64,000 nucleotides of DNA. It comes from Paraburkholderia eburnea. Its GTDB lineage: Bacteria; Pseudomonadota; Gammaproteobacteria; Burkholderiales; Burkholderiaceae. The stretch spans positions 1 to 64,000 of the forward strand of contig NZ_PQGA01000004.1 of the NCBI RefSeq assembly GCF_002917095.1. Reading direction: 5' to 3'. A program made the position numbers and the translations under genes. Below, in pieces: positions 18,248 to 28,429 of this stretch; position 1 is the first letter of the stretch, and each line of letters starts with the position of its first letter. The notes beneath the pieces are model-generated. The model did no database searches. It had not been told where the DNA came from and worked only from the letters and a program-made list of their open reading frames with translations.

Positions 18248-19213
18248 TTATGCGCGATACGCCACACCCGGCAGCACGCACAGCATCTCGAAGGCGAGAT
18301 TCGCGGCGAGCAGCGCGGTGGTGCCTTGCGGGTCATAAGGCGGCGAGACTTCCACGAGATCCGCGCCGACGAGGTTCAGCCCGCGCAGTCCGCGAATGAT
18401 TTCCAGCCCTTGCGGCACGGTCAGACCGCCGATCTCGGGCGTTCCGGTGCCCGGCGCGAAAGCGGGATCGAGCCCGTCGATATCGAAGCTCAGATACACG
18501 GGGCCATTGCCCATCTGCTCGCGCACTTCCTTCATCAGCGTTTCGAGCGAGCGGTTCCAGCAGGCTTCGGCCTGCACGACGCGAAAGCCCTGATCGCGGC
18601 ACCAGTCGAAGTCGTCGGCGTGATAGCCGGTGCCGCGCAAACCGATCTGCACCACGCGCTCGCAATCGAGCAGCCCCTCTTCCACCGCACGGCGAAACGG
18701 CGTGCCGTGGGCGATTTTCTCGCCGTACATGGTGTCGTTCACGTCGGCGTGGGCGTCCACGTGGACCACGCCCACCTTGCCGTACTTCTTGTGCATCGCG
18801 CGCAGGATCGGCAGCGCGATGGTGTGGTCGCCGCCGAGCGTCACCGGCTTGCAGCCGCCCGCGATGATGCCGTCGTAGGCAGCTTCGATATCGGCGATGG
18901 CCTTGTGGATGTCGAACGGATTGATCGCCACGTCGCCGATGTCGGCCACCTGGAGCGAATCGAACGGCGCGGCGCGCGTCGCCATGTTATAGGGCCGCAG
19001 CAGCACCGATTCGGCGCGGATCTGGCGCGGGCCGAGGCGCGCGCCGTTGCGGTTCGAGGTGCCCAGATCGAACGGCACGCCGACGAAACAGGCGTCCAGC
19101 CCCGCGCTCGTGGCGGCGATCGGCAGACGCATCATCGAGGCGATGCCGCCGAAGCGCGGCATCGCGTTACCCGAGAGGGGCTGGTTCAGCGTGGTGTTGC
19201 GGGAGTCGTTCAT
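18248..19213 (-). CDS. gbuA: Agmatinase-family ureohydrolase, probable guanidinobutyrase
   Basis: A 321-residue binuclear-Mn ureohydrolase. Metal ligands are all visible: His130 (GGDHT), Asp153, His155 and Asp157 (DAHADVND), and Asp244/Asp246 (SFDIDGLDP). The opening LNQPLSGNAMPRFGGIASMM and the stretch ATRAAPFDSLQVADIGDVAI resemble P. aeruginosa GbuA as I recall it, more than classical SpeB. GbuA cleaves 4-guanidinobutyrate to 4-aminobutyrate and urea. ATG at 19211-19213 is chosen; a longer upstream frame would run through the promoter region. It is divergent from a LysR gene and leads an operon with an NTF2-like protein, an aldehyde dehydrogenase and an NCS1 permease. Guanidinopropionase or agmatinase activity remains possible. 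Confidence 0.8.
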   Translation of the reverse strand: MNDSRNTTLNQPLSGNAMPRFGGIASMMRLPIAATSAGLDACFVGVPFDLGTSNRNGARLGPRQIRAESVLLRPYNMATRAAPFDSLQVADIGDVAINPFDIHKAIADIEAAYDGIIAGGCKPVTLGGDHTIALPILRAMHKKYGKVGVVHVDAHADVNDTMYGEKIAHGTPFRRAVEEGLLDCERVVQIGLRGTGYHADDFDWCRDQGFRVVQAEACWNRSLETLMKEVREQMGNGPVYLSFDIDGLDPAFAPGTGTPEIGGLTVPQGLEIIRGLRGLNLVGADLVEVSPPYDPQGTTALLAANLAFEMLCVLPGVAYRA

Positions 19214-19351
19214 ATCCGTAAAAACCCTGTAAACATCGATCGGAGCAGTGGGTTCAAACCCAATGCTGGCAATGCTAGAGGGAAAAAATTTTGGATAAAA
19301 TGATGGCCTGATGATGTTTACATCGACTCGAATCAATGTAAGAGGTGTCCG
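19214..19351. promoter_or_regulatory. Divergent promoter region with LysR-type dyads (gbuA-like / LysR)
   Basis: The 138-base space between the divergent genes contains TGTAAACATC (19229-19238) and its exact reverse complement GATGTTTACA (19313-19322), and a second dyad TTACAT-N12-ATGTAA (19318-19341) just upstream of the LysR start. The spacing and the T-rich/A-rich arms suit LysR-type binding sites controlling both genes, with the inner dyad placed for autoregulation. Confidence 0.55.
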
Positions 19352-20284
19352 ATGCTCGCCAACCTGACCGATTTCGACCTGCGGCTGATTCGCGTTTTCC
19401 TCGCCGTGGTCGATGCGCGCGGGCTCACCGCCGCCCAGGCCGCGCTCAACGTGGGGCAATCGACCATCAGCACGCAACTGTCCTCGCTCGAGACGCGGCT
19501 GGGTTTCCGGCTATGCGAGCGCGGGCGCGGCGGCTTCAGGCTCACGGCCAAGGGCGAGCGCTTCGCCATGTCGGCGCGGCGGCTGCTGGTGGCCGCCAAC
19601 AGCTTCTGCGCCGAAGCCGCGAACATGGACCGCCAGCTCGTCGGCGAGTTGAACCTGGGCCTGATCGGACACACGCCGTTCAGCCAGAACGCGCGTATCA
19701 GCGATGCGATCGCGCGCTTTCGTCAGCGCGACCAGGCCGTGCGCTTCAATATCCAGATCCGCTCGCCGGGCGAACTGGAGGAACAGGTGCTCAACGGCAA
19801 GGTGGATATCGCGATCGGCTATTTCTGGCATCGCGTACCGAGCCTCGACTACACCGCGCTCTTCATCGAGCGCCAGTACGCGTATTGCGGCGCGCGCCAT
19901 CCGCTGTTCGAGCGCGCGGGCGAAGCCAATGCCGTGGGCGCCGACGAAGCCGCCGCCTGCGAATGGGCATGGCGCAGCTACCCGCTGCCCGAAGCGCAGC
20001 ATTCGACGCACGAGCGCAACGTCACCGCCATCGCCGACAATATGGAAGCCGTCGCGCTGCTGATTCTCTCGGGGCATCACCTCGGTTATCTGCCCGTGCA
20101 TTTCGCCAAACCGTATGTCGATGGCGGATTGTTGCGCGCCGTGAATCCGGCGGCGCTGCGTTACGACGTGACGTTTCATATGGTCACGCGCCGCGCGCCC
20201 CATGCGGGCGATATCCAGCGCGCGTTCATCGACGATCTGCGCGCCGTGCATCTGAACGAGATGGCGCCGGAGGCGGCGTTATAG
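19352..20284 (+). CDS. LysR-family regulator of the guanidino-compound operon
   Basis: A 310-residue LysR-type regulator. The winged-helix HTH spans about residues 6-65 (DFDLRLIRVFLAVVDARGLT, then AAQAALNVGQSTISTQLSSL), followed by the linker helix and a substrate-binding domain from about residue 95. ATG at 19352 is preceded by GAGGTG. It is transcribed away from the GbuA-like gene with LysR-type dyads between them, so it most likely activates that operon in response to a guanidino acid and represses itself. GbuR in P. aeruginosa is the obvious analogue. Confidence 0.85.
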   Translation: MLANLTDFDLRLIRVFLAVVDARGLTAAQAALNVGQSTISTQLSSLETRLGFRLCERGRGGFRLTAKGERFAMSARRLLVAANSFCAEAANMDRQLVGELNLGLIGHTPFSQNARISDAIARFRQRDQAVRFNIQIRSPGELEEQVLNGKVDIAIGYFWHRVPSLDYTALFIERQYAYCGARHPLFERAGEANAVGADEAAACEWAWRSYPLPEAQHSTHERNVTAIADNMEAVALLILSGHHLGYLPVHFAKPYVDGGLLRAVNPAALRYDVTFHMVTRRAPHAGDIQRAFIDDLRAVHLNEMAPEAAL

Positions 20285-20406
20285 GTTCTGTTTGACGGCA
20301 TTGCAACACTGGCAGCATGCCCCCGCGCTAACATAGTGCCCCCGCGCGGGCCTGTCTCGCGACGCGCGCGGTGTTTACGTGTGTGTACGTTCAACCAGGA
20401 CTCACA

Positions 20407-21021
20407 ATGAAGCTCTATTTCTTCCCGGGCGCCTGCTCACTCGCATCGCATATCGTCGCGCGCGAAGCGGGCCTCGACATCGAACTCGACAAGGTCGATT
20501 TCGCCGACAAAAAGACGGCCAGCGGCAAGGATTTCCGCGCGATCAACCCCAAGGGCACGGTGCCCGCACTCGAACTCGACAATGGCGAGCTGCTCACCGA
20601 AGGCCCGGCGATCATGCAATATCTGGCCGACCGCAATCCCGCCAGCGCCCTTGCGCCCGCCTACGACACGCTCGCGCGCTATCGCCTGCAGGAGATGCTC
20701 GGCTTCATCAGCACGGAACTGCACAAGCGCTATTCGCCGCTGTTCAATCCGGATGCACCGCAGAGCGTGCGCGCCGATTCCACCGCCGCGTTGCAACGTC
20801 AATACGCGCTGCTGGACAAGCGGCTGGCCGAACATGAATGGCTCGTCGGCGATCACTTCACCGCAGCGGACGGCTATCTCTTCACCGTGACCAACTGGGC
20901 CTCGCACGTCGGCGTCGATCTGTCCGCGTTCCCGGCCGTGCTCGCGTTCCAGAAGCGCGTGGCCGCGCGTCCAGCCGTGCAGAAAGCGCTGGCTGCGGAA
21001 GGGTTGATCCCGCAACAATAA
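20407..21021 (+). CDS. gst: Beta-class glutathione S-transferase
   Basis: A 204-residue cytosolic glutathione transferase. The start MKLYFFPGACSLASHIVARE has the beta-class Cys10, which forms a mixed disulfide with glutathione in this class, and INPKGTVPALELDNGELLTE gives the cis-Pro and the Glu/Gly glutathione-binding loop. The C-terminal helical domain includes HEWLVGDHFTAADGYLFTV with the conserved Asp N-cap. ATG at 20407 follows AGGA. It may detoxify electrophiles or act in aromatic catabolism; no pathway genes adjoin it. Confidence 0.88.
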   Translation: MKLYFFPGACSLASHIVAREAGLDIELDKVDFADKKTASGKDFRAINPKGTVPALELDNGELLTEGPAIMQYLADRNPASALAPAYDTLARYRLQEMLGFISTELHKRYSPLFNPDAPQSVRADSTAALQRQYALLDKRLAEHEWLVGDHFTAADGYLFTVTNWASHVGVDLSAFPAVLAFQKRVAARPAVQKALAAEGLIPQQ

Positions 21022-21187
21022 GCACCCTCCGGGACAGCGGCGCGCGCGTGCATCTGAACCACCCATGCGCCGTCTGCGCGCTTGCGCCATTTCCTCTACA
21101 CTGTCCCGCCTGAGCGTGTTCCGCGCCGCGCACATCGCCGCGTGGCGCGGGCCGCCTCCATCATTCAGCCTCGTTACAGGACAGCCT

Positions 21188-21892
21188 ATGAGCGATCTCA
21201 ACGCCTTCCCCATTTCCGCCAGGTGGCCAGCGCAACATCCCGAGCGCATCCAGCTCTATTCGCTGCCCACGCCCAACGGCGTGAAGGTGTCGATCATGCT
21301 CGAAGAGACGGGCCTCGCCTACGAGCCGCATCTGGTGCGCTTCGATACCAACGATCAGCTCTCGCCCGAATTCCTCTCGCTGAACCCCAACAACAAGATC
21401 CCCGCGATCATCGATCCACATGGCCCGGATGGCGAGCCGCTCGCGCTGTTCGAATCGGGCGCGATCCTGATCTGGCTCGGCGACAAGAGCGGCCAGTTTC
21501 TCGCGCGCGACGGCCGCGAGCGCTACGAGACGATCCAGTGGCTGATGTTCCAGATGGGCGGCATCGGGCCGATGTTCGGCCAGCTTGGCTTCTTCCACAA
21601 ATTCGCGGGCAAGGAGTACGAGGACAAGCGTCCGCGCGACCGATATGTGGCCGAATCGCGCCGTCTGCTGGGCGTGCTGGAAAAGCGCCTGGAAGGCCGT
21701 GCATGGCTGATGGGCGACCACTACACGATCGCCGATATCGCGACTTTCCCGTGGGTGCGCAATCTCGTGGGCTTCTACGAGGCTGGCGATCTGGTCGGCT
21801 TCAAGGATTTTCCGAACGTGCAGCGCGTGCTGGATGCCTTCGTCGCGCGTCCGGCTGTGAAACGCGGTCTGGAGATTCCGGCGCGCGCATGA
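21188..21892 (+). CDS. Glutathione S-transferase, YghU/YfcG (Nu-class) type
   Basis: A 234-residue glutathione transferase. IQLYSLPTPNGVKVSIMLEE, with Thr/Pro-Asn at the glutathione site, is the signature of the Nu class (YfcG/YghU), which has disulfide-bond oxidoreductase and peroxidase activity. LNPNNKIPAIIDPHGPDGEP and LFESGAILIWLGDKSG complete the thioredoxin-like domain. ATG at 21188 is preceded by AGGACA. It lies 166 bases after the beta-class gene on the same strand; co-transcription is possible but not evident. Confidence 0.85.
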   Translation: MSDLNAFPISARWPAQHPERIQLYSLPTPNGVKVSIMLEETGLAYEPHLVRFDTNDQLSPEFLSLNPNNKIPAIIDPHGPDGEPLALFESGAILIWLGDKSGQFLARDGRERYETIQWLMFQMGGIGPMFGQLGFFHKFAGKEYEDKRPRDRYVAESRRLLGVLEKRLEGRAWLMGDHYTIADIATFPWVRNLVGFYEAGDLVGFKDFPNVQRVLDAFVARPAVKRGLEIPARA

Positions 21893-21972
21893 CGAGTGCG
21901 CCCGTGTCCACGGGACTTGCTCGCCGGAATCGCGCCCCGAAAGCCCCGCGCGATTCCGGTTAAACTGCCCCC

Positions 21973-22251
21973 ATGGACACATGCCAATACTGCGGAAAAA
22001 TGCGTGACGAGTGGGATTGCCACGGTCAGGCCTGCCGCAACGCGATTGCGCGTGCGCTGCGGCGTCAGCGTCAAGGCCTGCCGATGGTGGCCAACGTGAT
22101 CCGCAACGAAATCCCCGCCCACGCCAGCACCGGTGAAGTCATCAGCGTGCTGTCGCGTCAGCGCAAGCGCGCGCGGCGCGGCAACGAAGAACGCCGCGAG
22201 CGCAAGGCGCTCGAAAACGCCGATAACGTCGGCGGCCTGGACAATATCTGA
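21973..22251 (+). CDS. Small protein with N-terminal four-cysteine motif
   Basis: A 92-residue protein of unknown function. The N-terminus MDTCQYCGKMRDEWDCHGQA has Cys4-X2-Cys7, Cys16 and then Cys21, a spacing that suits a small zinc site. The rest is strongly basic and helical (RALRRQRQG; LSRQRKRARRGNEERRERKA), suggesting nucleic-acid contact. It starts 80 bases after the second glutathione transferase. No family is recognised; being conserved in relatives would be needed to be sure it is a gene, though the cysteine pattern and codon use support it. Confidence 0.6.
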   Translation: MDTCQYCGKMRDEWDCHGQACRNAIARALRRQRQGLPMVANVIRNEIPAHASTGEVISVLSRQRKRARRGNEERRERKALENADNVGGLDNI

Positions 22252-22293
22252 GCCAGCCGCTCAAAACGTATTTCTCAGGATAACGAAAGAGCT

Positions 22294-23307
22294 TCAGCGC
22301 TTGCGCCGATAGTGAATCTGCGCGGGCACCTGCAGCGACTCGGGCGGCGCATCGCCTTCGAGCAGCGAGAACACGCAGCGCAGGCTATGCGCGGCCAGTT
22401 GCGCGCTGTCCTGCACGATGGCGTCGATGCGCAGCGGCAGACAGTCGAGCAGTTGATGATCGTCGAAGGTCATCAAACGGCCCGGCGATTGCGCGAGCGC
22501 ATTCGCTTCGTTGACGAATTCCAGCACGCCTTCGAGCAAGGTGATCGAGCCGGCGAACAGCGCCTCGGGATAGCGGCCATGCGCCTCGAACCACGCTTTC
22601 ATGAGCGCATAACCCGATTCGCGCTGATAGTCGCGCTGGAACACCCAGTCGGCGTGCTCCTCAAGGCCGTGCGTTTGCAGCGCGAGCCGATAACCCGCCA
22701 GACGGTCCCGGCTTGCGGAAAGCTCGGGCTGGCCGCCGAAATACACCACTTCGCGCGCGCCCTGAGCGAAGGCCTCGCCCACCAGCGTCGCGACGGTTTC
22801 CGTGGCGTCGGTAATCACAAAGGGGATCGCGCTCGTTTCCACGCGGCGGTCGGCAAACACCAAGGGCAGGCGCTTGACCCACTTCTCGTAGCGCGGCGCG
22901 TCGGCGGTGCACGGCACCACCACCAAACCATCCACTTGATGCGAGACCAGATGTGCGATGCCCTCGGTCTCGCGCACGGGGTCTTCATCGCTCGTCACGA
23001 TCACCAGTTGATAGCGGTACTGCTCGCGGCATTGCGATTCCATCGCCTGCGCGAGCGCCGCGTGTGCCGAATTGGTGAGATCGGGAATCACGAGTCCGAT
23101 CGTGTTGCTGCGCCGCGAGCGCAGCGATCGCGCCGACTGCGAAGGCGTGAAATGATTTTCCCGCGCCACCTGCAGCACGCGTTCGACCGTCGCTGCCGAA
23201 ATGCGGTAGCGCTCGGCATTGCCGTTGAGCACCATGCTGGCCGTGGTGCGCGAGACCTCCGCGAGGCGGGCAATGTCGTCGATGGTCAGACGCTCGAACT
23301 GGGACAC
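22294..23307 (-). CDS. LacI-family repressor of the ribose operon
   Basis: A 337-residue LacI/GalR regulator. The N-terminal HTH is LTIDDIARLAEVSRTTASMV with hinge segment SARSLRSRRSNTIGLVIPDL; the periplasmic-binding-like sensor follows. The start is GTG at 23305-23307, with AAGGAAG six bases upstream. It is the last gene of the rbs operon, 149 bases after rbsB on the same strand, so RbsR-like control of ribose uptake is the natural reading. The HTH recognition-helix neighbourhood (RTTASMVLNG) differs from E. coli RbsR, and FruR-like relatives exist, so the effector is inferred from context. Confidence 0.8.
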   Translation of the reverse strand: MSQFERLTIDDIARLAEVSRTTASMVLNGNAERYRISAATVERVLQVARENHFTPSQSARSLRSRRSNTIGLVIPDLTNSAHAALAQAMESQCREQYRYQLVIVTSDEDPVRETEGIAHLVSHQVDGLVVVPCTADAPRYEKWVKRLPLVFADRRVETSAIPFVITDATETVATLVGEAFAQGAREVVYFGGQPELSASRDRLAGYRLALQTHGLEEHADWVFQRDYQRESGYALMKAWFEAHGRYPEALFAGSITLLEGVLEFVNEANALAQSPGRLMTFDDHQLLDCLPLRIDAIVQDSAQLAAHSLRCVFSLLEGDAPPESLQVPAQIHYRRKR

Positions 23308-23418
23308 GCGGGCTTCCTTGTGGCTGGGGAGTGGATGGGGAACGCGGTTGCGTGAGAGCGTACAACAGAATAGCGCGCCCCGTGATAAAAACAGGGCGCG
23401 CGGGCGTTACTGCTACGG

Positions 23419-23460
23419 CTTTGCTGCCTTAGCTTTGCTGCCTTAGCTTTGCTGCCTTAT
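23419..23460. repeat. Three tandem 14-bp repeats at the end of rbsB
   Basis: CTTTGCTGCCTTAG occurs twice exactly and a third time with one final base change, covering the rbsB stop codon. Seen on the coding strand, the unit looks like a duplication of the last codons and stop of rbsB, giving repeated TAA triplets after the gene. Confidence 0.85.
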
Positions 23461-24434
23461 TGCTGCTTGTACAGGTTCAGCGGCACGGGGATGAACTTGT
23501 CGACAGCCTGGCCGTCCACGAGCTTCTTCGCGGTCTGCACGCCATACTGGCCGATCAGTTCCGGCTGCTGCTGCACGGTCGCGGCCATCTGGCCGGCCTT
23601 GACGGCGGCGATCGCGTCGTCGGTGGCGTCGAAGCCCACCACGGCCACGTTCTTCAGGCCCGCAGCCTGCAGCGCCTTCACCGCGCCCAGCGCCATCTCG
23701 TCGTTCTGCGCGAACACGCCCTGGATGTCCTTGTTGCTCTGGATGATGTTCTCCATCACCGAAAGACCCTTGGCGCGGTCGAAGTCGGCCGGCTGCTTCG
23801 TGGCGATCTTCACGCCGCCCTTGGCCGCGATTTCATCGTCGAAGCCCGCGCCGCGCTCGTTAGCCGCCGACGAACCCGGAATGCCTTGCAGCTCGACGAT
23901 ATTGCCCTTGCCGCCGAGCTTGTCGGCGAGGAAGTCGGCTGCCATCTTGCCGCCTGCCTTGTTGTCCGAGGCGATATGCGAGCTGACGTCCGCGCCGTTC
24001 ACGCTGCGGTCGAGCGAGATCACCTTGATGCCCTTGCTGGTCGCTTCCTTGACGACGTTGGCGACCGCCGACGAATCGGTCGGGTTGATCAGGATGACAC
24101 TGACCTTCTTCTCGATCAGGTCTTCGACGCTGGCCTGCTGCTTCGCCGGGTCGTTTTGCGCATCGACGGTGATGAGCGTGACGCCGTCCTTCTGCGCCTC
24201 GTCTTCCGCGCCCTTCTTGAGCGACACGAAGAACGGGTTGTTCAGCGTCGAGATCGACAGGCCCACCGTGAGCGCGCCCGATGCCGGAGCGGCTGCCGAT
24301 GCGCCGCTGGCGCCCGCGTCCGAGGTGCTGCTGCCCGGGCCTTCCTTCGAGCAGGCCGCGAGGCCCAGCACGAGCGAACCGGCGACGAGCGCCGAAAACA
24401 GTTTGGACAGCGACGGCTGGAACGGCTTGTGCAT
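23457..24434 (-). CDS. rbsB: Ribose ABC transporter substrate-binding protein
   Basis: A 325-residue periplasmic binding protein. The leader ends in LGLAACSK, a lipobox with Cys28, so the protein may be lipid-anchored, which is unlike E. coli RbsB. The mature protein has VGLSISTLNNPFFVSLKKGA, the ribose-contact stretch VISLDRSVNGADVSSHIASD and GVFAQNDEMALGAVKALQAA, all close to RbsB. A Ser/Ala/Gly linker (residues 30-52) separates anchor from domain. The gene is 122 bases downstream of rbsC. Confidence 0.9.
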   Translation of the reverse strand: MHKPFQPSLSKLFSALVAGSLVLGLAACSKEGPGSSTSDAGASGASAAAPASGALTVGLSISTLNNPFFVSLKKGAEDEAQKDGVTLITVDAQNDPAKQQASVEDLIEKKVSVILINPTDSSAVANVVKEATSKGIKVISLDRSVNGADVSSHIASDNKAGGKMAADFLADKLGGKGNIVELQGIPGSSAANERGAGFDDEIAAKGGVKIATKQPADFDRAKGLSVMENIIQSNKDIQGVFAQNDEMALGAVKALQAAGLKNVAVVGFDATDDAIAAVKAGQMAATVQQQPELIGQYGVQTAKKLVDGQAVDKFIPVPLNLYKQQ

Positions 24435-24556
24435 AGTCTTCCTCCTCGTTTTAATGTGTGGAGAGTGAATCGAAAATCATCAGGATTACTACTAAACTGG
24501 AATCGACGCATCGCGCGAAAACGACGCGCGATGCGGCAAATACGGTTACAGCGGAG

Positions 24557-25516
24557 TTACGACGACTTCTTGTTGCCGCGATCGATCAGCACGGCGAGCA
24601 GGATCACGCCGCCCTTGATGACCTGCTGATAGAACGACGACACGTCCAGCAAATTCAAACCGTTGTTGAGTACGCCGATCAACAGCGCGCCGACCAGCGT
24701 GCCGAAAATCCAGCCGCGCCCGCCCGTGAGGCTCGTGCCGCCCAGCACGACGGCAGCGATCGCATCGAGCTCGTAGCCCGTGCCCGCGGTCGGCTGCGCC
24801 GAGTTCAGACGCGAGGTCAGCACCACGCCCGCGAGCGCCGACATCACACCCGAAATCGTGTAGACCCACAACTGGATGCGATCGACCTTCACGCCCGAGA
24901 GCTTCGCCGATTCGGCGTTGCCGCCCGTCGCGTAGATATGGCGGCCAAACACGGTCTTGCGCAGCAGCACCCAGAACACGCCGAACATCACGAGCATCAG
25001 CACGACCGGAATCGGCACGAGACGCGCGACATAACCGCCGCCAAGCAGCGAGAAGAAGTCGCTGTTGAAGCTGCTGATCGGGCTGCCATTGGAGACGACC
25101 AGCGCGAGGCCGCGCAGCACCGTCATGGAACCGAGCGTGGCGATGAATGGCGCGACCTTGCCCTTGCTGATGACGATGCCGTTGGCAAACCCCATCAAAC
25201 CGCCCGCGGCAAGGCCCGCGACGGTCGCGACCAGCGCGTTCGTGCCGGAACTGAGCAGCGTGGCGATGATGACGGAGGACAGCGCGAGCACCGAACCCGC
25301 CGACAGGTCGATGCCGCCCAGCAGGATCACAAGCGTCATGCCGAAGGCGATCAGCGCGTTGATGGACGCCTGGCGCATCACGTTGAGCAGGTTGTCGAGC
25401 GTGAGGAAGTTGGGGCTCACGATCGACAGCGCCACCGCAATGATCAGCAGTGCGATGAATGGTCCGAGCTTTTGCAGCGTCGCCCTGCTGCCGGGGGTCA
25501 TGGTGAGTTGCGACAT
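24557..25516 (-). CDS. rbsC: Ribose ABC transporter permease
   Basis: A 319-residue inner-membrane permease with eight to ten hydrophobic segments. FGMTLVILLGGIDLSAGSVL and GYELDAIAAVVLGGTSLTGG are hallmarks of the RbsC/AraH permease family, the latter forming the coupling region that meets the ATPase. It starts 54 bases after rbsA. Together with RbsA and RbsB it makes a complete high-affinity ribose importer. Confidence 0.93.
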   Translation of the reverse strand: MSQLTMTPGSRATLQKLGPFIALLIIAVALSIVSPNFLTLDNLLNVMRQASINALIAFGMTLVILLGGIDLSAGSVLALSSVIIATLLSSGTNALVATVAGLAAGGLMGFANGIVISKGKVAPFIATLGSMTVLRGLALVVSNGSPISSFNSDFFSLLGGGYVARLVPIPVVLMLVMFGVFWVLLRKTVFGRHIYATGGNAESAKLSGVKVDRIQLWVYTISGVMSALAGVVLTSRLNSAQPTAGTGYELDAIAAVVLGGTSLTGGRGWIFGTLVGALLIGVLNNGLNLLDVSSFYQQVIKGGVILLAVLIDRGNKKSS

Positions 25517-25570
25517 GGAATGTCTCGCCTGGTTGTCTGGAATGAGGTGTGAGCGCGCCGCGCGGCGTGT

Positions 25571-27088
<1,518 letters not shown>

Positions 27089-27095
27089 GGACCTC

Positions 27096-27494
27096 TTAGA
27101 AGATCACGCCCGAATGCAGGATCACATTCGCATAGGGACTGCATTCGCCGGTGCGGATCACCACTTTCGCCTCGCGGCAGCGGCGCTTGAATTCTTCGTG
27201 CGGCACTTCCTCGATGGCGATCTGCGTGGCGGCCATCTCGCGGCTCTTCGCGACCACGGCCGCGTTGTGCGTCTGCGCCTCGCTCGCGAACACCGCGCGT
27301 TCCGCCTTGAAATCCGCGAGGACGCTGTCGAGCACGTCGAAAAAGCCCGGCACGCCGAGCGCGAGCGAAACGTCGATGCATTCGACGCCCGCCGGGATCG
27401 GCAGACCGCAATCGGCGATCACGAGACTGTCGGTATGGCCCATGCCGGCCAGCACGCGCGCGATGTCGCGATTCAGGTGTCCTTGTTTTTTCAT
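27096..27494 (-). CDS. rbsD: D-ribose pyranase
   Basis: A 132-residue protein of the RbsD family, which speeds interconversion of beta-pyranose and furanose ribose so that RbsK can act. MKKQGHLNRDIARVLAGMGH contains the conserved catalytic-site His, and RTGECSPYANVILHSGVIF at the C-terminus is diagnostic. ATG at 27492-27494. It sits between rbsK (35 bases upstream) and rbsA. Confidence 0.93.
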   Translation of the reverse strand: MKKQGHLNRDIARVLAGMGHTDSLVIADCGLPIPAGVECIDVSLALGVPGFFDVLDSVLADFKAERAVFASEAQTHNAAVVAKSREMAATQIAIEEVPHEEFKRRCREAKVVIRTGECSPYANVILHSGVIF

Positions 27495-27529
27495 GGTGCG
27501 ATGTTGCTTTCTTTGTTGCCTGAAACGAA

Positions 27530-28429
27530 TTACGACTGCGGATCTTGCTGAGCCAGAAACTGCTGGAGTTCGGCAAGCGTGGGCATGCCGCCCTGCGCAC
27601 CCGCGCGCGTCACGGAGAGCGCGCCGGCCGCGTTCGCGCGCCGCGCCGCCTCGCCGATGCCGAGATGCCAGAACGCCGCCATCGCGCCATTGAAGGTGTC
27701 GCCCGCGCCGGTCGAATCGACGGCCTCGACCGCGAAGCCCGGTTGATGCACGAGCGCGCCGTCGGCTTGCGTGAAGTACGCGCCGTCCTTGCCATGCGTC
27801 ATCACAATGCGGCCCGGCATGCGCGAAAGCACTTCGGCCCACCAGCCCGCGGGCGTCTGCAGCGCGATGGCGAGTTCATGCTCGTTCGGCGTCAACAGCG
27901 TTGCGAGCGAAACGAGTTCGTCGCTCAGCGCAACGGCGGGCGCGGGATTGAGAAAGAAGGGCTTGCCCAGTTCGCGGGCGCGGCGTGCAGCATGCAGCAC
28001 GGTCTCCATCGGCACTTCGAGCTGGGCGAGGATGACGTCGGCCTGTGCGAAGGCGTCGCTCGCGCGGTCGATGTCCGCGGGCGAGAGTTCGTTGTTCGCG
28101 CCCGGCACGACGATGATGGCGTTATCGCCGCCCGACAGCGTGATCGATGCAACGCCGGTCGCGTCGGTGCCCGTGCGGATGTGGCTCACGTCGATGCCTT
28201 CGCGTGCGAGCGTCTGCTTCATCTGCTCGCCGAACGCATCCGCGCCCACGCAGCCGATCATCGTGACTTCGGCGCCCAGCCGTGCGGCGGCGACCGCCTG
28301 GTTCGCACCCTTGCCGCCAGGAAAGGTCGAAAAACGCGTGCCGAACAGCGTTTCGCCGAGCCGGGGAAACGTATCGGTCGCAACGACCATGTCCATATTG
28401 ATGCTGCCCACCACTACCACGCGCGCCAT
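27530..28429 (-). CDS. rbsK: Ribokinase
   Basis: A 299-residue PfkB-family sugar kinase that phosphorylates ribose to ribose 5-phosphate. The first PfkB signature is FPGGKGANQAVAAARLGA (about 37-54) and the second, with the catalytic Asp, is DSTGAGDTFNGAMAAF. ATG at 28427-28429 is preceded by GGAGGAG, so the longer frame running back through the operator is rejected. It is the first gene of the rbsKDACB-regulator operon. Confidence 0.93.
   Translation of the reverse strand: MARVVVVGSINMDMVVATDTFPRLGETLFGTRFSTFPGGKGANQAVAAARLGAEVTMIGCVGADAFGEQMKQTLAREGIDVSHIRTGTDATGVASITLSGGDNAIIVVPGANNELSPADIDRASDAFAQADVILAQLEVPMETVLHAARRARELGKPFFLNPAPAVALSDELVSLATLLTPNEHELAIALQTPAGWWAEVLSRMPGRIVMTHGKDGAYFTQADGALVHQPGFAVEAVDSTGAGDTFNGAMAAFWHLGIGEAARRANAAGALSVTRAGAQGGMPTLAELQQFLAQQDPQS

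Noticed and set aside
19214..19477. Longer N-terminus for the GbuA-like protein
   Set aside because: It would run across the divergent promoter and into the LysR gene; the ATG at 19213 gives a family-length protein.
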